From: Brevundimonas lenta
GTDB taxonomy: Bacteria > Pseudomonadota > Alphaproteobacteria > Caulobacterales > Caulobacteraceae
Length of the DNA: 64,000 bases
Direction of reading: 5' to 3'
NCBI RefSeq assembly: GCF_014196335.1
Contig: NZ_JACIDM010000002.1
Span: 434,001-498,000, forward strand
The notes beneath the pieces were generated by a model. It worked only from the letters and a program-made list of their open reading frames with translations, searched no databases and was not told the origin of the DNA. Positions 55,738 through 63,960 of this stretch are shown piece after piece. Made by a program: the position numbers and the translations under genes. The first letter of the stretch is position 1; every line of letters starts with the position of its first letter.

Positions 55738-57297
55738 CTACTCGGGCAGGCCGGCCTTGCGCAGTCCGTCGGCAAAACGCGCGATGTCTTCGGCGCGCTC
55801 GAACGGAAGCCAGTCTTCCAGACTCCCCAGCCGCAGTGCGGGGTCGAGCTTGCGAAACTCCTCCATGGCGCGCCGGGCGTCGTCCTGCCGGCCGTCGAGG
55901 GCGTGGCTGGCGGCGATGACGGCGACGGACAGGCCGAAAATCGGCACGTCGCGCCAGGCCTTCTCAGCCCAGACCCGCGCCTGGTCGAGACGACCGGCCA
56001 TAAAATGCGCCATGCCGACGCCGGCCTGCATCCGGAACATCTCGGTATCGAGGGGGCTGAGCCGCATGGCGTGCTCGAACCGGGTGATGGCGTCCTCGGG
56101 CTGCCCCCGCCAGATGCGCAGATAGCCCCCGAGGAACCAGGCGGCCGCAAGGTTCGGATTGAGGACCAGGGCCTTGTCGAGAAAGTCGATGCCGACATCG
56201 AGGTCGCGGGTGAAATGCGCGAGCGCGTGGCCGCCGCGGGTCAGGGCCACGGCGTCGTTCTTGCCGAGGTCGACGGCGGCACGGGCCAGGCGCGCGCCCT
56301 CGGTCGTGTCCAGCGCCGGGTCAGCAGTCCATCCGTTCAAGCGCCGCCAGAACAGGCACCAGGCCGCCATGCCATAGGCCGATGCGTACTCCGGATCGAG
56401 CGCGATCGCCTTGCGGAAGGAGCCGAGCGCCTGGTCGACGGACGGCTGGGTGCCGGCATGGAAGTTCGCCATGCCGCGCAGGAAATGGTCGTAGGCGTCG
56501 AGGCTTTCGGTCGGCTTGCGCTTGGCGCGCTCGATCTCGGCGCGCTCCAGCTCGTGGGCGATGGCGCCGACGACGCTTTCGGTGATGCGGTCCTGAAGCT
56601 CGAAGACGTCGTCGAGGGCGCCTTCGTAGCGTTCGGCCCACAGGTGGCCGCCGGTCGTGGCGTCGATGAGCTGGCCGGTGATGCGGACGCGGTTCGCCGC
56701 CTTGCGAACGCTGCCTTCGAGGACGTAGCGGACGCCGAGATCGCGGCCGATCTGCGTCACCTCGCTGGCCCGTCCCTTGTAGGTGAAGCTGGAATTGCGC
56801 GCGATCACGAACAGCCAGCGGATATGCGACAGCGCCGTAATGATGTCCTCGACCATGCCGTCGGCGAAATAGTCCTGCTCGGGGTCACCACTCAGATTGA
56901 CGAACGGCAGGACCGCGATCGAGGGCTTGTCGGGCAACGGGACCGACCTGTCGCTCCGCGCGGCGTCAGGTGTGGCGGCCTGCGACGCGACCTCGGCGAC
57001 CTCGCCCACGAAGCGGAAGCCCTTACGAGCCACGGTGCGGATCAGGCGCTGTTCCTGGCCATTGTCGCCGATGGCCGTGCGCGCGGCGTTGATGTGACTG
57101 GTGATCGTGGACTCGCTGACGATCCGCCCGCGCCAGACCACTTCGAGCAGTTCGTCCTTGCTGACGACGCGGGTGCGGTTCTCGACCAGATGCAGAAGCA
57201 GGTCGAAGACCTGCGGGCCCACCGACACACCTTCGGAGGCGCGTCTGAGCTCCCGGCTGTCGGGGTCGAGCACGCAATCTCCGAACCGTAGCAGCAT
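55738..57297 (-). CDS. winged-helix regulator with TolB-like and TPR domains
   Basis: 519 residues. N-terminal OmpR/CadC-type DNA-binding domain (residues about 1-98: LRFGDCVLDPDSRELRR, ENRTRVVSKDELLEVVWRG, STITSHINAARTAIGDNGQE, RTVARKGFRFVG). A TolB/FlgO-like domain follows (about 124-260: IAVLPFVNLSGDPEQDYFADGMVEDIITAL, GVRYVLEGSVRKAANRVRITGQLIDATTGGHLWAERY), then about 230 residues of TPR repeats (from FRKAIALDPEYASAYG). No membrane helix is visible, unlike CadC. Often misnamed adenylate cyclase. Divergent from the hydrolase-NmrA-GST operon, which it probably controls. Confidence 0.88.
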   Translation of the reverse strand: MLLRFGDCVLDPDSRELRRASEGVSVGPQVFDLLLHLVENRTRVVSKDELLEVVWRGRIVSESTITSHINAARTAIGDNGQEQRLIRTVARKGFRFVGEVAEVASQAATPDAARSDRSVPLPDKPSIAVLPFVNLSGDPEQDYFADGMVEDIITALSHIRWLFVIARNSSFTYKGRASEVTQIGRDLGVRYVLEGSVRKAANRVRITGQLIDATTGGHLWAERYEGALDDVFELQDRITESVVGAIAHELERAEIERAKRKPTESLDAYDHFLRGMANFHAGTQPSVDQALGSFRKAIALDPEYASAYGMAAWCLFWRRLNGWTADPALDTTEGARLARAAVDLGKNDAVALTRGGHALAHFTRDLDVGIDFLDKALVLNPNLAAAWFLGGYLRIWRGQPEDAITRFEHAMRLSPLDTEMFRMQAGVGMAHFMAGRLDQARVWAEKAWRDVPIFGLSVAVIAASHALDGRQDDARRAMEEFRKLDPALRLGSLEDWLPFERAEDIARFADGLRKAGLPE

Positions 57298-57325
57298 CGA
57301 CGCTCCCTGGACCTGCCGGCCCGAT

Positions 57326-57356
57326 CTTTGGACGTATCTTCAAGACCCTTTGGACG
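57326..57356 (+). promoter_or_regulatory. direct repeat CTTTGGACG in the divergent promoter region
   Basis: CTTTGGACG occurs at 57326-57334 and 57348-57356, 22 bases start to start, about two helical turns. It lies in the 133-base gap between the winged-helix regulator and the hydrolase gene. Tandem same-face sites are typical of OmpR-type winged-helix proteins, so this is a candidate operator. Confidence 0.45.
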
Positions 57357-57430
57357 CCGACGCAAGGACCTGCGTCCGCGCCTCCGTCAAACACTCTGCA
57401 TCGAACTCATACCGAAAGCGGAGCGGCGCG

Positions 57431-58255
57431 ATGACCACGATCCAGACCAGCGACGGCACGGAAATCTTCTACAAGGACTGGGGTCCGAAGGACGCCCCGC
57501 CCATCGTCTTCCATCACGGCTGGCCGCTGACCGGCGACGACTGGGATACGCAGTTACTCTTCTTCCTGAAGCAGGGCTATCGGGTGATCGCCCACGATCG
57601 CCGCGGCCACGGGCGTTCGACCCACACGGCGACCGGCCACGACATGGACACGTATGCCGCGGATGTCGCGGCGCTGGTCCAGGCGCTGGATCTGAAAGAC
57701 GCCATTCACGTCGGCCACTCGACCGGCGGCGGGGAAGCGACCCGCTATGTCGCCCGGCACGGCAAGGGCCGCGCCTCGAAACTGGTGCTGATCGGGGCGG
57801 TGCCGCCGACGCTGGTGAAGACGTCGTCCTACCCGGACGGCACGCCGCTGGACGTGTTCGACGGCCTGCGCGCCGGGTTCGCCGCCAACCGGGCGGACTT
57901 CTACTGGACATTCCCCATCCCCTTCTATGGCTGGAACCGGGAAGGCGCGCCCCTGAACGAGGCGATCCGCCAGAACTGGTGGCGCCAGGCGATGATGGGC
58001 GCGGCCAACGCCCAGTACGAATGCATCAAGGCGTTCTCGGAAACCGACTTCACCGACGACCTGAAGTCGATCGACGTGCCGGTCATCATCCTGCACGGCG
58101 AGGACGACCAGATCGTGCCGGTCGTGAATGCGCGGAACACCGCGGCGCTGGTGAAGCACGGGACGCTGAAGACGTACTCCGGCCTGCCGCACGGCATGTG
58201 CACCACGCACGCCGAAACGCTCAACGCCGACCTGCTCGACTTCTTCAAGGCCTGA
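57431..58255 (+). CDS. alpha/beta hydrolase (non-heme chloroperoxidase-like)
   Basis: 274 residues. Typical of cofactor-free haloperoxidase/esterases: TSDGTEIFYKDWGPKDAPPIVFHHGWPL with the HGW oxyanion region, HDRRGHGRSTHTATGHDMDTYAADV, nucleophile Ser in VGHSTGGGEATRYVARHG, acid Asp in HGEDDQIVP and catalytic His in GLPHGM. No signal peptide. GGAGCGG precedes the ATG at 57431. First gene of an operon with an NmrA-like reductase and a glutathione S-transferase. Substrate unknown; likely esters or reactive small molecules. Confidence 0.9.
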   Translation: MTTIQTSDGTEIFYKDWGPKDAPPIVFHHGWPLTGDDWDTQLLFFLKQGYRVIAHDRRGHGRSTHTATGHDMDTYAADVAALVQALDLKDAIHVGHSTGGGEATRYVARHGKGRASKLVLIGAVPPTLVKTSSYPDGTPLDVFDGLRAGFAANRADFYWTFPIPFYGWNREGAPLNEAIRQNWWRQAMMGAANAQYECIKAFSETDFTDDLKSIDVPVIILHGEDDQIVPVVNARNTAALVKHGTLKTYSGLPHGMCTTHAETLNADLLDFFKA

Positions 58256-58282
58256 GCCAAACCACGATCAAGGAGAGGGACC

Positions 58283-59038
58283 ATGAAAATCGTCGTCATC
58301 GGAGGCAGCGGCCTCATCGGATCGAAGCTCGTCAGTCTGCTGCGCGCGAGCGGGAGCGAGGTCGTCGCGGCCTCGCCGAACACCGGGGTGAACACCATCA
58401 CCGGCGAAGGCCTGGCGGAGGTGGTTGAAGGCGCCGACGTCGTCGTCGATGTGGCGAACTCACCGTCGCTGGACGACACGGCTGCGATGGAGTTCTTCCT
58501 GACTTCCGGCCGCAATCTGCTGGCGGCCGAGGCCGCAGCGGGCGTGAAGCATCACGTGGCGCTGTCCATCGTCGGCACCCAGCGGATGGCTGACAGCGGT
58601 TACATGCGGGCCAAGGCCGCGCAGGAGAACCTGATCAAGGCCTCGCCTATCCCCTGGTCGATACTGCAGTCGACCCAGTTCTACGAGTTCATCGGCCGGA
58701 TCGTCAGCAGCGCACTGGATGGCGAGGTGTACCGGCTGTCGCCGGCGCTCATGCAGCCGATCGTGTCGGACGAGGTGGTCGAGGCCCTTGCGGAAATCAC
58801 GCTCGGCGCGCCGCTGAACCACACCGTCGAGGTGGGCGGTCCCGAGGCCATTCCGCTGGACGAACTCGGCCGCGAACTGCTGGCGGCGCACGAGGACACC
58901 CGTGCGATCGTGGCGGATGCGCACGCCCGCTACTTCGGCGCCGAACTGAACGACCGCTCCCTGGTCACGGGACCGGAGGCGCGGATCGGTTCGCTGACCT
59001 TCGGCGACTGGCTGCGCCAGTCGATCGCCGCCGACTGA
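58283..59038 (+). CDS. NmrA-like NAD(P)-binding protein
   Basis: 251 residues, atypical short-chain dehydrogenase fold. Glycine-rich motif IVVIGGSGLIGSKLVSLLRASG at the N-terminus, then VVDVANSPSLDDTAAMEFF, HHVALSIVGTQRM and AKAAQENLIKASPIPWSILQSTQFYEF. The catalytic YxxxK of classical SDRs is replaced by YMRAKAAQE, as usual in NmrA/YcfA-type proteins that act as redox sensors or quinone reductases. Strong ribosome-binding site AAGGAGAGG. Sits 27 bases after the hydrolase gene. Confidence 0.88.
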   Translation: MKIVVIGGSGLIGSKLVSLLRASGSEVVAASPNTGVNTITGEGLAEVVEGADVVVDVANSPSLDDTAAMEFFLTSGRNLLAAEAAAGVKHHVALSIVGTQRMADSGYMRAKAAQENLIKASPIPWSILQSTQFYEFIGRIVSSALDGEVYRLSPALMQPIVSDEVVEALAEITLGAPLNHTVEVGGPEAIPLDELGRELLAAHEDTRAIVADAHARYFGAELNDRSLVTGPEARIGSLTFGDWLRQSIAAD

Positions 59039-59063
59039 GATCGGACCAGGAAGGAGGACCGAC

Positions 59064-59657
59064 ATGAAACTCTACTACGCACCCGGGGCCTGCAGCCTGG
59101 CTGACCAGATCGCCCTGTTCGAGGCCGGCATGACCTTCGAGTCCGTGCGCGTCGACATCCACACCAAGCGGACGGCCTCGGGCGGAGATTTCCGCGAGAT
59201 CAATCCGAAGGGCTACGTGCCGGCGCTCGTGCTCGACGACGGCGAGATCATCACCGAGAACATCGCGGTGCTGGACTGGATCGCAGAGCAGTATCCGCCG
59301 CTGCGGCCGGGCGGCCCGCTGGGGCGCACGCGCCTGATCGAGATGCTGGCCTTCGTCTCGACGGAGATCCACCACGCCTACAAGCCGCTCTGGCATGGCG
59401 GGGGCGAGCTGGAGAAGCAGAAGGCGCGGGAGAGGGTTTCCGACCTGCTCCGGTTCGCCGCCGGCCAGATGCAGGGCGACTTCCTGTTCGGCGACCGGAT
59501 CAGCTCTGCCGACTGCTATCTGTTCGTGATGCTGCGCTGGACCGGGCGGTTCGACATCGTCGTGCCGGAGACCATGGAACGCTTCTACCGCCGGATGGAG
59601 GCCCTGCCTTCGGTGCAGGCCGCCCTGGCGATCGAAGGCCTGGCCCAGGCGGCCTGA
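59064..59657 (+). CDS. glutathione S-transferase
   Basis: 197 residues. N-terminal thioredoxin-like domain (KLYYAPGACSLADQIALFEAG, typical of beta-class GSTs with catalytic Cys/Ser near residue 10, then NPKGYVPALVLDDGEIITENIAVLDWIAEQYP) and a C-terminal helical domain (residues about 85-197, with SADCYLFVMLRWTGRF). Conjugates glutathione to electrophiles. Last gene of the hydrolase-NmrA-GST operon, with AAGGAGG upstream; gor at 48.3 kb would recycle glutathione. Confidence 0.92.
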   Translation: MKLYYAPGACSLADQIALFEAGMTFESVRVDIHTKRTASGGDFREINPKGYVPALVLDDGEIITENIAVLDWIAEQYPPLRPGGPLGRTRLIEMLAFVSTEIHHAYKPLWHGGGELEKQKARERVSDLLRFAAGQMQGDFLFGDRISSADCYLFVMLRWTGRFDIVVPETMERFYRRMEALPSVQAALAIEGLAQAA

Positions 59658-59790
59658 TCCTCGGGAGCCGTGTCAACCGGACGAGACAGGGATGGCGAAT
59701 GCAGGGATTTTTCCGGTTTCTCCCTGCAGCCGACGAATTGGCAGGCGAGCGCCCCACCTGTCCGGCTCCACATCATGCTGACGGATCAGA

Positions 59791-61791
59791 TCAACTGCCG
59801 GCCGCTGCGTTCTGCACGGCCGGCAGGCGCACGATGACGTCGTCCACCTGCACGCCGCCACGATCGATGACGAGGTTCTGGTAGTTGCGCTGGCCGTCCT
59901 GGGTCTCGGACTGCACGTCCTCGACCTCGATGCGGAACTGGCGACGGAGATAGGTCGACAGCTCACCGGCGGTGACCAGCCGATCACCGTCGGCGTCGGC
60001 CTGCCCGGCCATGCCCTCGCGCAGGAAGTGGGACAGGTAGCCGCCGGCCTGGAATTTGTCGGCGACGGCGCTGGTCAAATCCTCTTCCGAGCTGAACAGG
60101 CCCATGACGCCCGGGCGGTCGACGACGTTGCGGGCGAAGCCGCCCGAGAAGCAGGAATCGATCACCAACAATGACAGGCGGGTCCGCAGCGAGCCGAACA
60201 GGCGGCCCATCTCGGCATCGGTGATTTCGCCATCGGCGAGCACGATCGACTCCCGCTTGCCGTCAGGCTCCAGGCCGCTGACGGCCACCGCCTCCTGATT
60301 GCCGTGGCCGGAGAAGAAGAACAGGAACATGTCGTCAGGCCCCGCCTCGGCCGCGACACGCTCGAAGGCGCGGCGGACGCCGGAGACGGTGGCTTCGGCA
60401 TTGGTCAGGACAAGGCTGGCGTCATTGAGCGATCCCTCGCGCTGAAGCGTCTCCGCCAGCTTGCGGGCGTCCTCATCGGTGAACGGCAGGTCGTTCTGGG
60501 TCTCATAGTCCGAGACGCCGACCATGACGGCGAAGACGCGGGCGCCGCCGGGTACGGAGGCCTGGCGGACCGGCTCGGCGCCGACATCGACGCTGAAACG
60601 ATACGAACCGGTCTCGCCCGGACGGTAGGAAGTGACCCTCACCTCGTACTGGCCATCCTCGGGCAGGGTCAGCTGCTGGCGGCTATCGGTGCCGTTCTCG
60701 CCGTCGTCGTTGTCGAACTGTTCGCCGGAGGGCGTCAGCAGGATGGTGTAGGCGTCGAAGGCTGACGAGGTCAGTTGAACCGCCACCCGCTGTCCGCGCC
60801 GCCCGGCGAAGCTGTAGGTGTCGGCGTACTCGCCGCTGTCGAGGGTGTCGTCGCCAGCCGACAGCGCACCGCTGACGGACTGGCCGATGGCGATGGCGCC
60901 GCCGGGAGACGCCTGTTCGGACGGGCGGACCGGATTGGCGGGCGGTTTCGATGCGCCCGCGCCTTCCAGCACAGCCAGACGATAGGCGCCGCTTTCTCCA
61001 GGTTCGTAGCTGGTCGCCGTGATCTCGTATTCCCCGTCGACCGGCAGGGTGACCAGCATACGGCTGTCACGGGAGCCGTCTGCGGACGGGTCGTCGTCAT
61101 TGAACGCGGAGAAGCCGTCGGGGCCGGTGATGGCGACGTACGGATCGAACGCGCCGGACGTCAGGCGCACTTCCAGTTGCTGGCCGCGCCGGCCACGCAG
61201 GGCCCAGCTGTCCATGAACTCGCCGCTCGCGAGGCGGGCATCGCCGCTGGCGAGGGCGCCGTTCAAGGTCTGGCCGAGCTGAACGCTGCCCGTCGAAGCC
61301 GAAACCGTGTCCCGGACCGGCGGCGTGCCCCCTCCCCCCATCGTCAGGACATAGGCGCCGGTTTCACGCGCTGCGTAACTGGTGGCCGAAATAGTCGCCT
61401 CGCCGTCGGCCGGCGCGGTGAAGCGGATGCGGCTGTCGCGCGATCCGCGCGCGGACGGGTCGTCGTCATTGTCTTCGCTGAGGCCGCCCGGGCCGCGCAC
61501 GATCAGATAGGGATCGAAGCCGGAGGCGCTCAACGACACCTCATAGGTCTGGCCGCGACGGACCGCCAGGGTCCAGTGGTCGGCGTATTCGCCGGTGCTC
61601 AGGGTGGCGTCGCCGCGCGACAGGTCACCCCGGGCGGTTTGTCCGACGCGGAGCTCGCCCGCCGAGGCCGCGGCAGCGCGCGGACCGCCGCGAACGGGCG
61701 GCGTATCGGCCGGGCGGGTGGAGACCTGGGCGGCGGCCGAACCGCCAAGCAGCGTCAGCGCGGTCGTGGCGGTGAGCAAGGTTCTGAGCAT
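59791..61791 (-). CDS. secreted caspase-like (C14) protease with three PPC-like domains and an EF-hand loop
   Basis: 666 residues from the ATG at 61791 (GGGGGA upstream; another ATG four codons earlier). Signal peptide ending GSAAAQ. Three tandem beta domains of PPC type (about residues 45-150, 165-270 and 295-400), each with GEYADHW/GEFMDSW/GEYADTY, RGQ, FDPY/FDAY and a GSRDSR or TDSR motif. The caspase domain (about 415-640) has catalytic H496 in FFSGHGN and C547 in DSCFSGG. A canonical 12-residue EF-hand loop (D599, D601, D603, E610) lies near the C-terminus, suggesting calcium binding. Probably periplasmic; substrate unknown. Confidence 0.9.
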   Translation of the reverse strand: MLRTLLTATTALTLLGGSAAAQVSTRPADTPPVRGGPRAAAASAGELRVGQTARGDLSRGDATLSTGEYADHWTLAVRRGQTYEVSLSASGFDPYLIVRGPGGLSEDNDDDPSARGSRDSRIRFTAPADGEATISATSYAARETGAYVLTMGGGGTPPVRDTVSASTGSVQLGQTLNGALASGDARLASGEFMDSWALRGRRGQQLEVRLTSGAFDPYVAITGPDGFSAFNDDDPSADGSRDSRMLVTLPVDGEYEITATSYEPGESGAYRLAVLEGAGASKPPANPVRPSEQASPGGAIAIGQSVSGALSAGDDTLDSGEYADTYSFAGRRGQRVAVQLTSSAFDAYTILLTPSGEQFDNDDGENGTDSRQQLTLPEDGQYEVRVTSYRPGETGSYRFSVDVGAEPVRQASVPGGARVFAVMVGVSDYETQNDLPFTDEDARKLAETLQREGSLNDASLVLTNAEATVSGVRRAFERVAAEAGPDDMFLFFFSGHGNQEAVAVSGLEPDGKRESIVLADGEITDAEMGRLFGSLRTRLSLLVIDSCFSGGFARNVVDRPGVMGLFSSEEDLTSAVADKFQAGGYLSHFLREGMAGQADADGDRLVTAGELSTYLRRQFRIEVEDVQSETQDGQRNYQNLVIDRGGVQVDDVIVRLPAVQNAAAGS

Positions 61792-61845
61792 GCGATCCCC
61801 CATCCCTGGAGCTTGCCCGCATTCCGGCGAATTGTCAGCCGGGGG

Positions 61846-62979
61846 TCAGGTTTCGGAAGGCCGACCTTCGGGGACCCTTCGGTCACGCCACCGAAGCAGG
61901 CTGGCCTCGGCGGTGAAGCCAGGACCAAAGGCGGCGAGAAGGCTGAGAGCGCCGGGCGATGGATGCGCGTCGCGAATGGCCTGATCGAGGACGAACAGTA
62001 CGGTGGCGCTGGACATGTTCCCGAACCCGGCGAGCGTGGCGTAGCTGGCGGCCAGGCGTGGGCGAGCATCGGGAATCAGCTCCTCGACCCGGGCCAGGAT
62101 CTTGGCCCCGCCGGGATGGAGCAGCAGGGAGGCGAGGTCGTCCGGACCGGCGAGGTCGGCGAACGCCTCCATCACCTCCGGCACCAGATCACGGACCACA
62201 TCGGGGACGGTTCCCGAAACGCGGACGCGGAAGCCGCCGTCGTCGAAGTCCCATCCCATGACCCCCGCCGTTCCCGGACTGCGCAACGTCGTTGAGCGCA
62301 GCAATGCCAGAGGTCCATCGAGACCGGCTTCATCACCGGCGACCAGCACCGCCGCGGCGCCGTCGGCGAAGATGGCGGTGGAGACCAGGTTCTGCAGCGA
62401 GACGTCGGTGCGCTGGAAGGTGATCGAGTTCAGCTCCAGCGCGATCAGCAGCCAGCGTGAGGCCGGCCGCCCCTCGGTCAGGCGGGCGGCCAGGGCCAGG
62501 CCCGCCGCGCCGCCGGCGCAGCCGAGGCCGAACAGCGGCACGCGGGTGACGGTGCGCGGCAGGCCCAGGGTTTCGGCGACGTAGGTGTCGATGCTGGGCG
62601 CGGCGATGCCGCTGGAGGAGACATAGATGACGCCGTCAATCATTGAGGGCTCGACCCCGGCCTTGGCCAGGCAGTCGCGTGCGACCTCGGCAGCCAGGGA
62701 CTTGGCCGCCTCCAGATAGACGTCGTTGGCCTCGCCCGGACCGGCGCCGCGGGCGAACCAGTCGGGCGGCACGGCGAAATGGCGCTCATCGACGAGGGCG
62801 TTGTCGAAAACCGAGAGATAGCGACGGTGCCCGGGTCCGAAATGAGCCTCGGCCAGGGCCCGCACCTCGGGCTGGGTGAGCCGATACCCGGGAACGGCGG
62901 TGGCGACGGCGACGATCTGCGGCACGAAACCACGTCCCCTGACGCCCTGCCGCAACCGGGTTCGAAAGCGCGATTGCAT
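61846..62979 (-). CDS. type III polyketide synthase
   Basis: 377 residues, chalcone/stilbene synthase family. The catalytic triad is visible: C154 in FGLGCAGGAAGL, H288 in LLHPGG and N321 in GFGNMSSATV. The C-terminal GFGPGFTAEASLLRW is the usual family ending. In bacteria these enzymes make alkylresorcinols, alkylpyrones or related phenolic lipids from fatty acyl starters and malonyl-CoA. Divergent from a UbiA-type prenyltransferase with only 49 bases between the starts, suggesting joint control and a shared product. Confidence 0.92.
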   Translation of the reverse strand: MQSRFRTRLRQGVRGRGFVPQIVAVATAVPGYRLTQPEVRALAEAHFGPGHRRYLSVFDNALVDERHFAVPPDWFARGAGPGEANDVYLEAAKSLAAEVARDCLAKAGVEPSMIDGVIYVSSSGIAAPSIDTYVAETLGLPRTVTRVPLFGLGCAGGAAGLALAARLTEGRPASRWLLIALELNSITFQRTDVSLQNLVSTAIFADGAAAVLVAGDEAGLDGPLALLRSTTLRSPGTAGVMGWDFDDGGFRVRVSGTVPDVVRDLVPEVMEAFADLAGPDDLASLLLHPGGAKILARVEELIPDARPRLAASYATLAGFGNMSSATVLFVLDQAIRDAHPSPGALSLLAAFGPGFTAEASLLRWRDRRVPEGRPSET

Positions 62980-63028
62980 CCTTCAACGTCGAGGCACACT
63001 GTCGCCCAGATCAGGGGTGGGCGCAAAC

Positions 63029-63907
63029 GTGACTCAGCCGGACGCAGAGGCTTCGAATCCCGGGCTGCTTCAGCGCTCCCGCTGGCGCGGACTGCTGGTG
63101 ACGACCCACCCTTTTCCGGCCGCGCTGAACGGACTGGCGGGCGGCGCCGTCCACGCCGTTGCGGCCAACGGTCTGTCGCCAGAGAGCCTGGCGGTGGCCG
63201 GATCGATCACCCTGATCCACGCCTCCATCGGGACGATGAACGACTGGGTCGGACGCGACACCGACCGGCAGACCAACCCCGACAAGCCCCTGGTGCGCGG
63301 AACGGTGACTCCCGGCGAGGCTCTGACGGCCTCTGTCCTGACCGCCGCAACCGGACTGGCGGGAGCCTGGGCGACCGGCGCCTTCGCCATCGGCCTGGCC
63401 ATGCTGCTGGCCGGCGCGGCCTACAATCTGGTCCTGAAGGGCACGCTGTGGAGCTGGGCGCCCTATGCGGTCGCCATTCCGTCGGTCGCAGTCTGGGCCT
63501 TTCTGGCCGCCGGATCGACCTCGCCGTGGATCTGGCTCAGCTATCCGGTCGGCGCGGCGATGGGGGTGGGGCTGAACCTGGCCAACACGATCCCGGACAT
63601 TGAGGGAGACGCGGCGGTGAAGGCGGCGGGACTCGCCCACCGGCTGGGCGCGCGCCGGGCCCAGGCTGCGGCGACGGCGCTGATCGCGATTTCGGGCGTG
63701 GCGGTCGGCACGCTCGCATTCCAGACAGGCCAGCCCTCCGCGGGACTCGCGGCGCTGGCTGCCGGCGGTGCGGGCGCAGCGATCATGACGGTGCAGTACA
63801 GCAGCGGCCAACGCGCGGCGCTGAGGCGGGCCTGGTTCGCCTGTGCTTTTTCCGCCGTGGGTCTGGCGGTGTGCTGGGCGGCGCTGCTGAAGGGCCTTGT
63901 GGCCTGA
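63029..63907 (+). CDS. UbiA-family prenyltransferase
   Basis: 292 residues from a GTG at 63029 with AGGGGTGGG upstream; the frame is open further upstream but without homology. Eight or nine membrane helices and both Asp-rich motifs: NDWVGRDTDRQTNPDKP near residue 70 and NTIPDIEGDAAVKAAGL near residue 185. Transfers a polyprenyl group to an aromatic or other acceptor in the membrane. Next to a type III polyketide synthase, so the acceptor may be a phenolic lipid; that is inference. Confidence 0.9.
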   Translation: MTQPDAEASNPGLLQRSRWRGLLVTTHPFPAALNGLAGGAVHAVAANGLSPESLAVAGSITLIHASIGTMNDWVGRDTDRQTNPDKPLVRGTVTPGEALTASVLTAATGLAGAWATGAFAIGLAMLLAGAAYNLVLKGTLWSWAPYAVAIPSVAVWAFLAAGSTSPWIWLSYPVGAAMGVGLNLANTIPDIEGDAAVKAAGLAHRLGARRAQAAATALIAISGVAVGTLAFQTGQPSAGLAALAAGGAGAAIMTVQYSSGQRAALRRAWFACAFSAVGLAVCWAALLKGLVA

Positions 63908-63960
63908 ACCGCCAAAGGAATGTGACCCGCGGTCACCCTTCCGCCTTGTTCAAGGCGCAC

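Noticed and set aside
55738..57297. Adenylate cyclase, as such proteins are often labelled
   Set aside because: No cyclase catalytic domain; the protein is winged helix, TolB-like and TPR.
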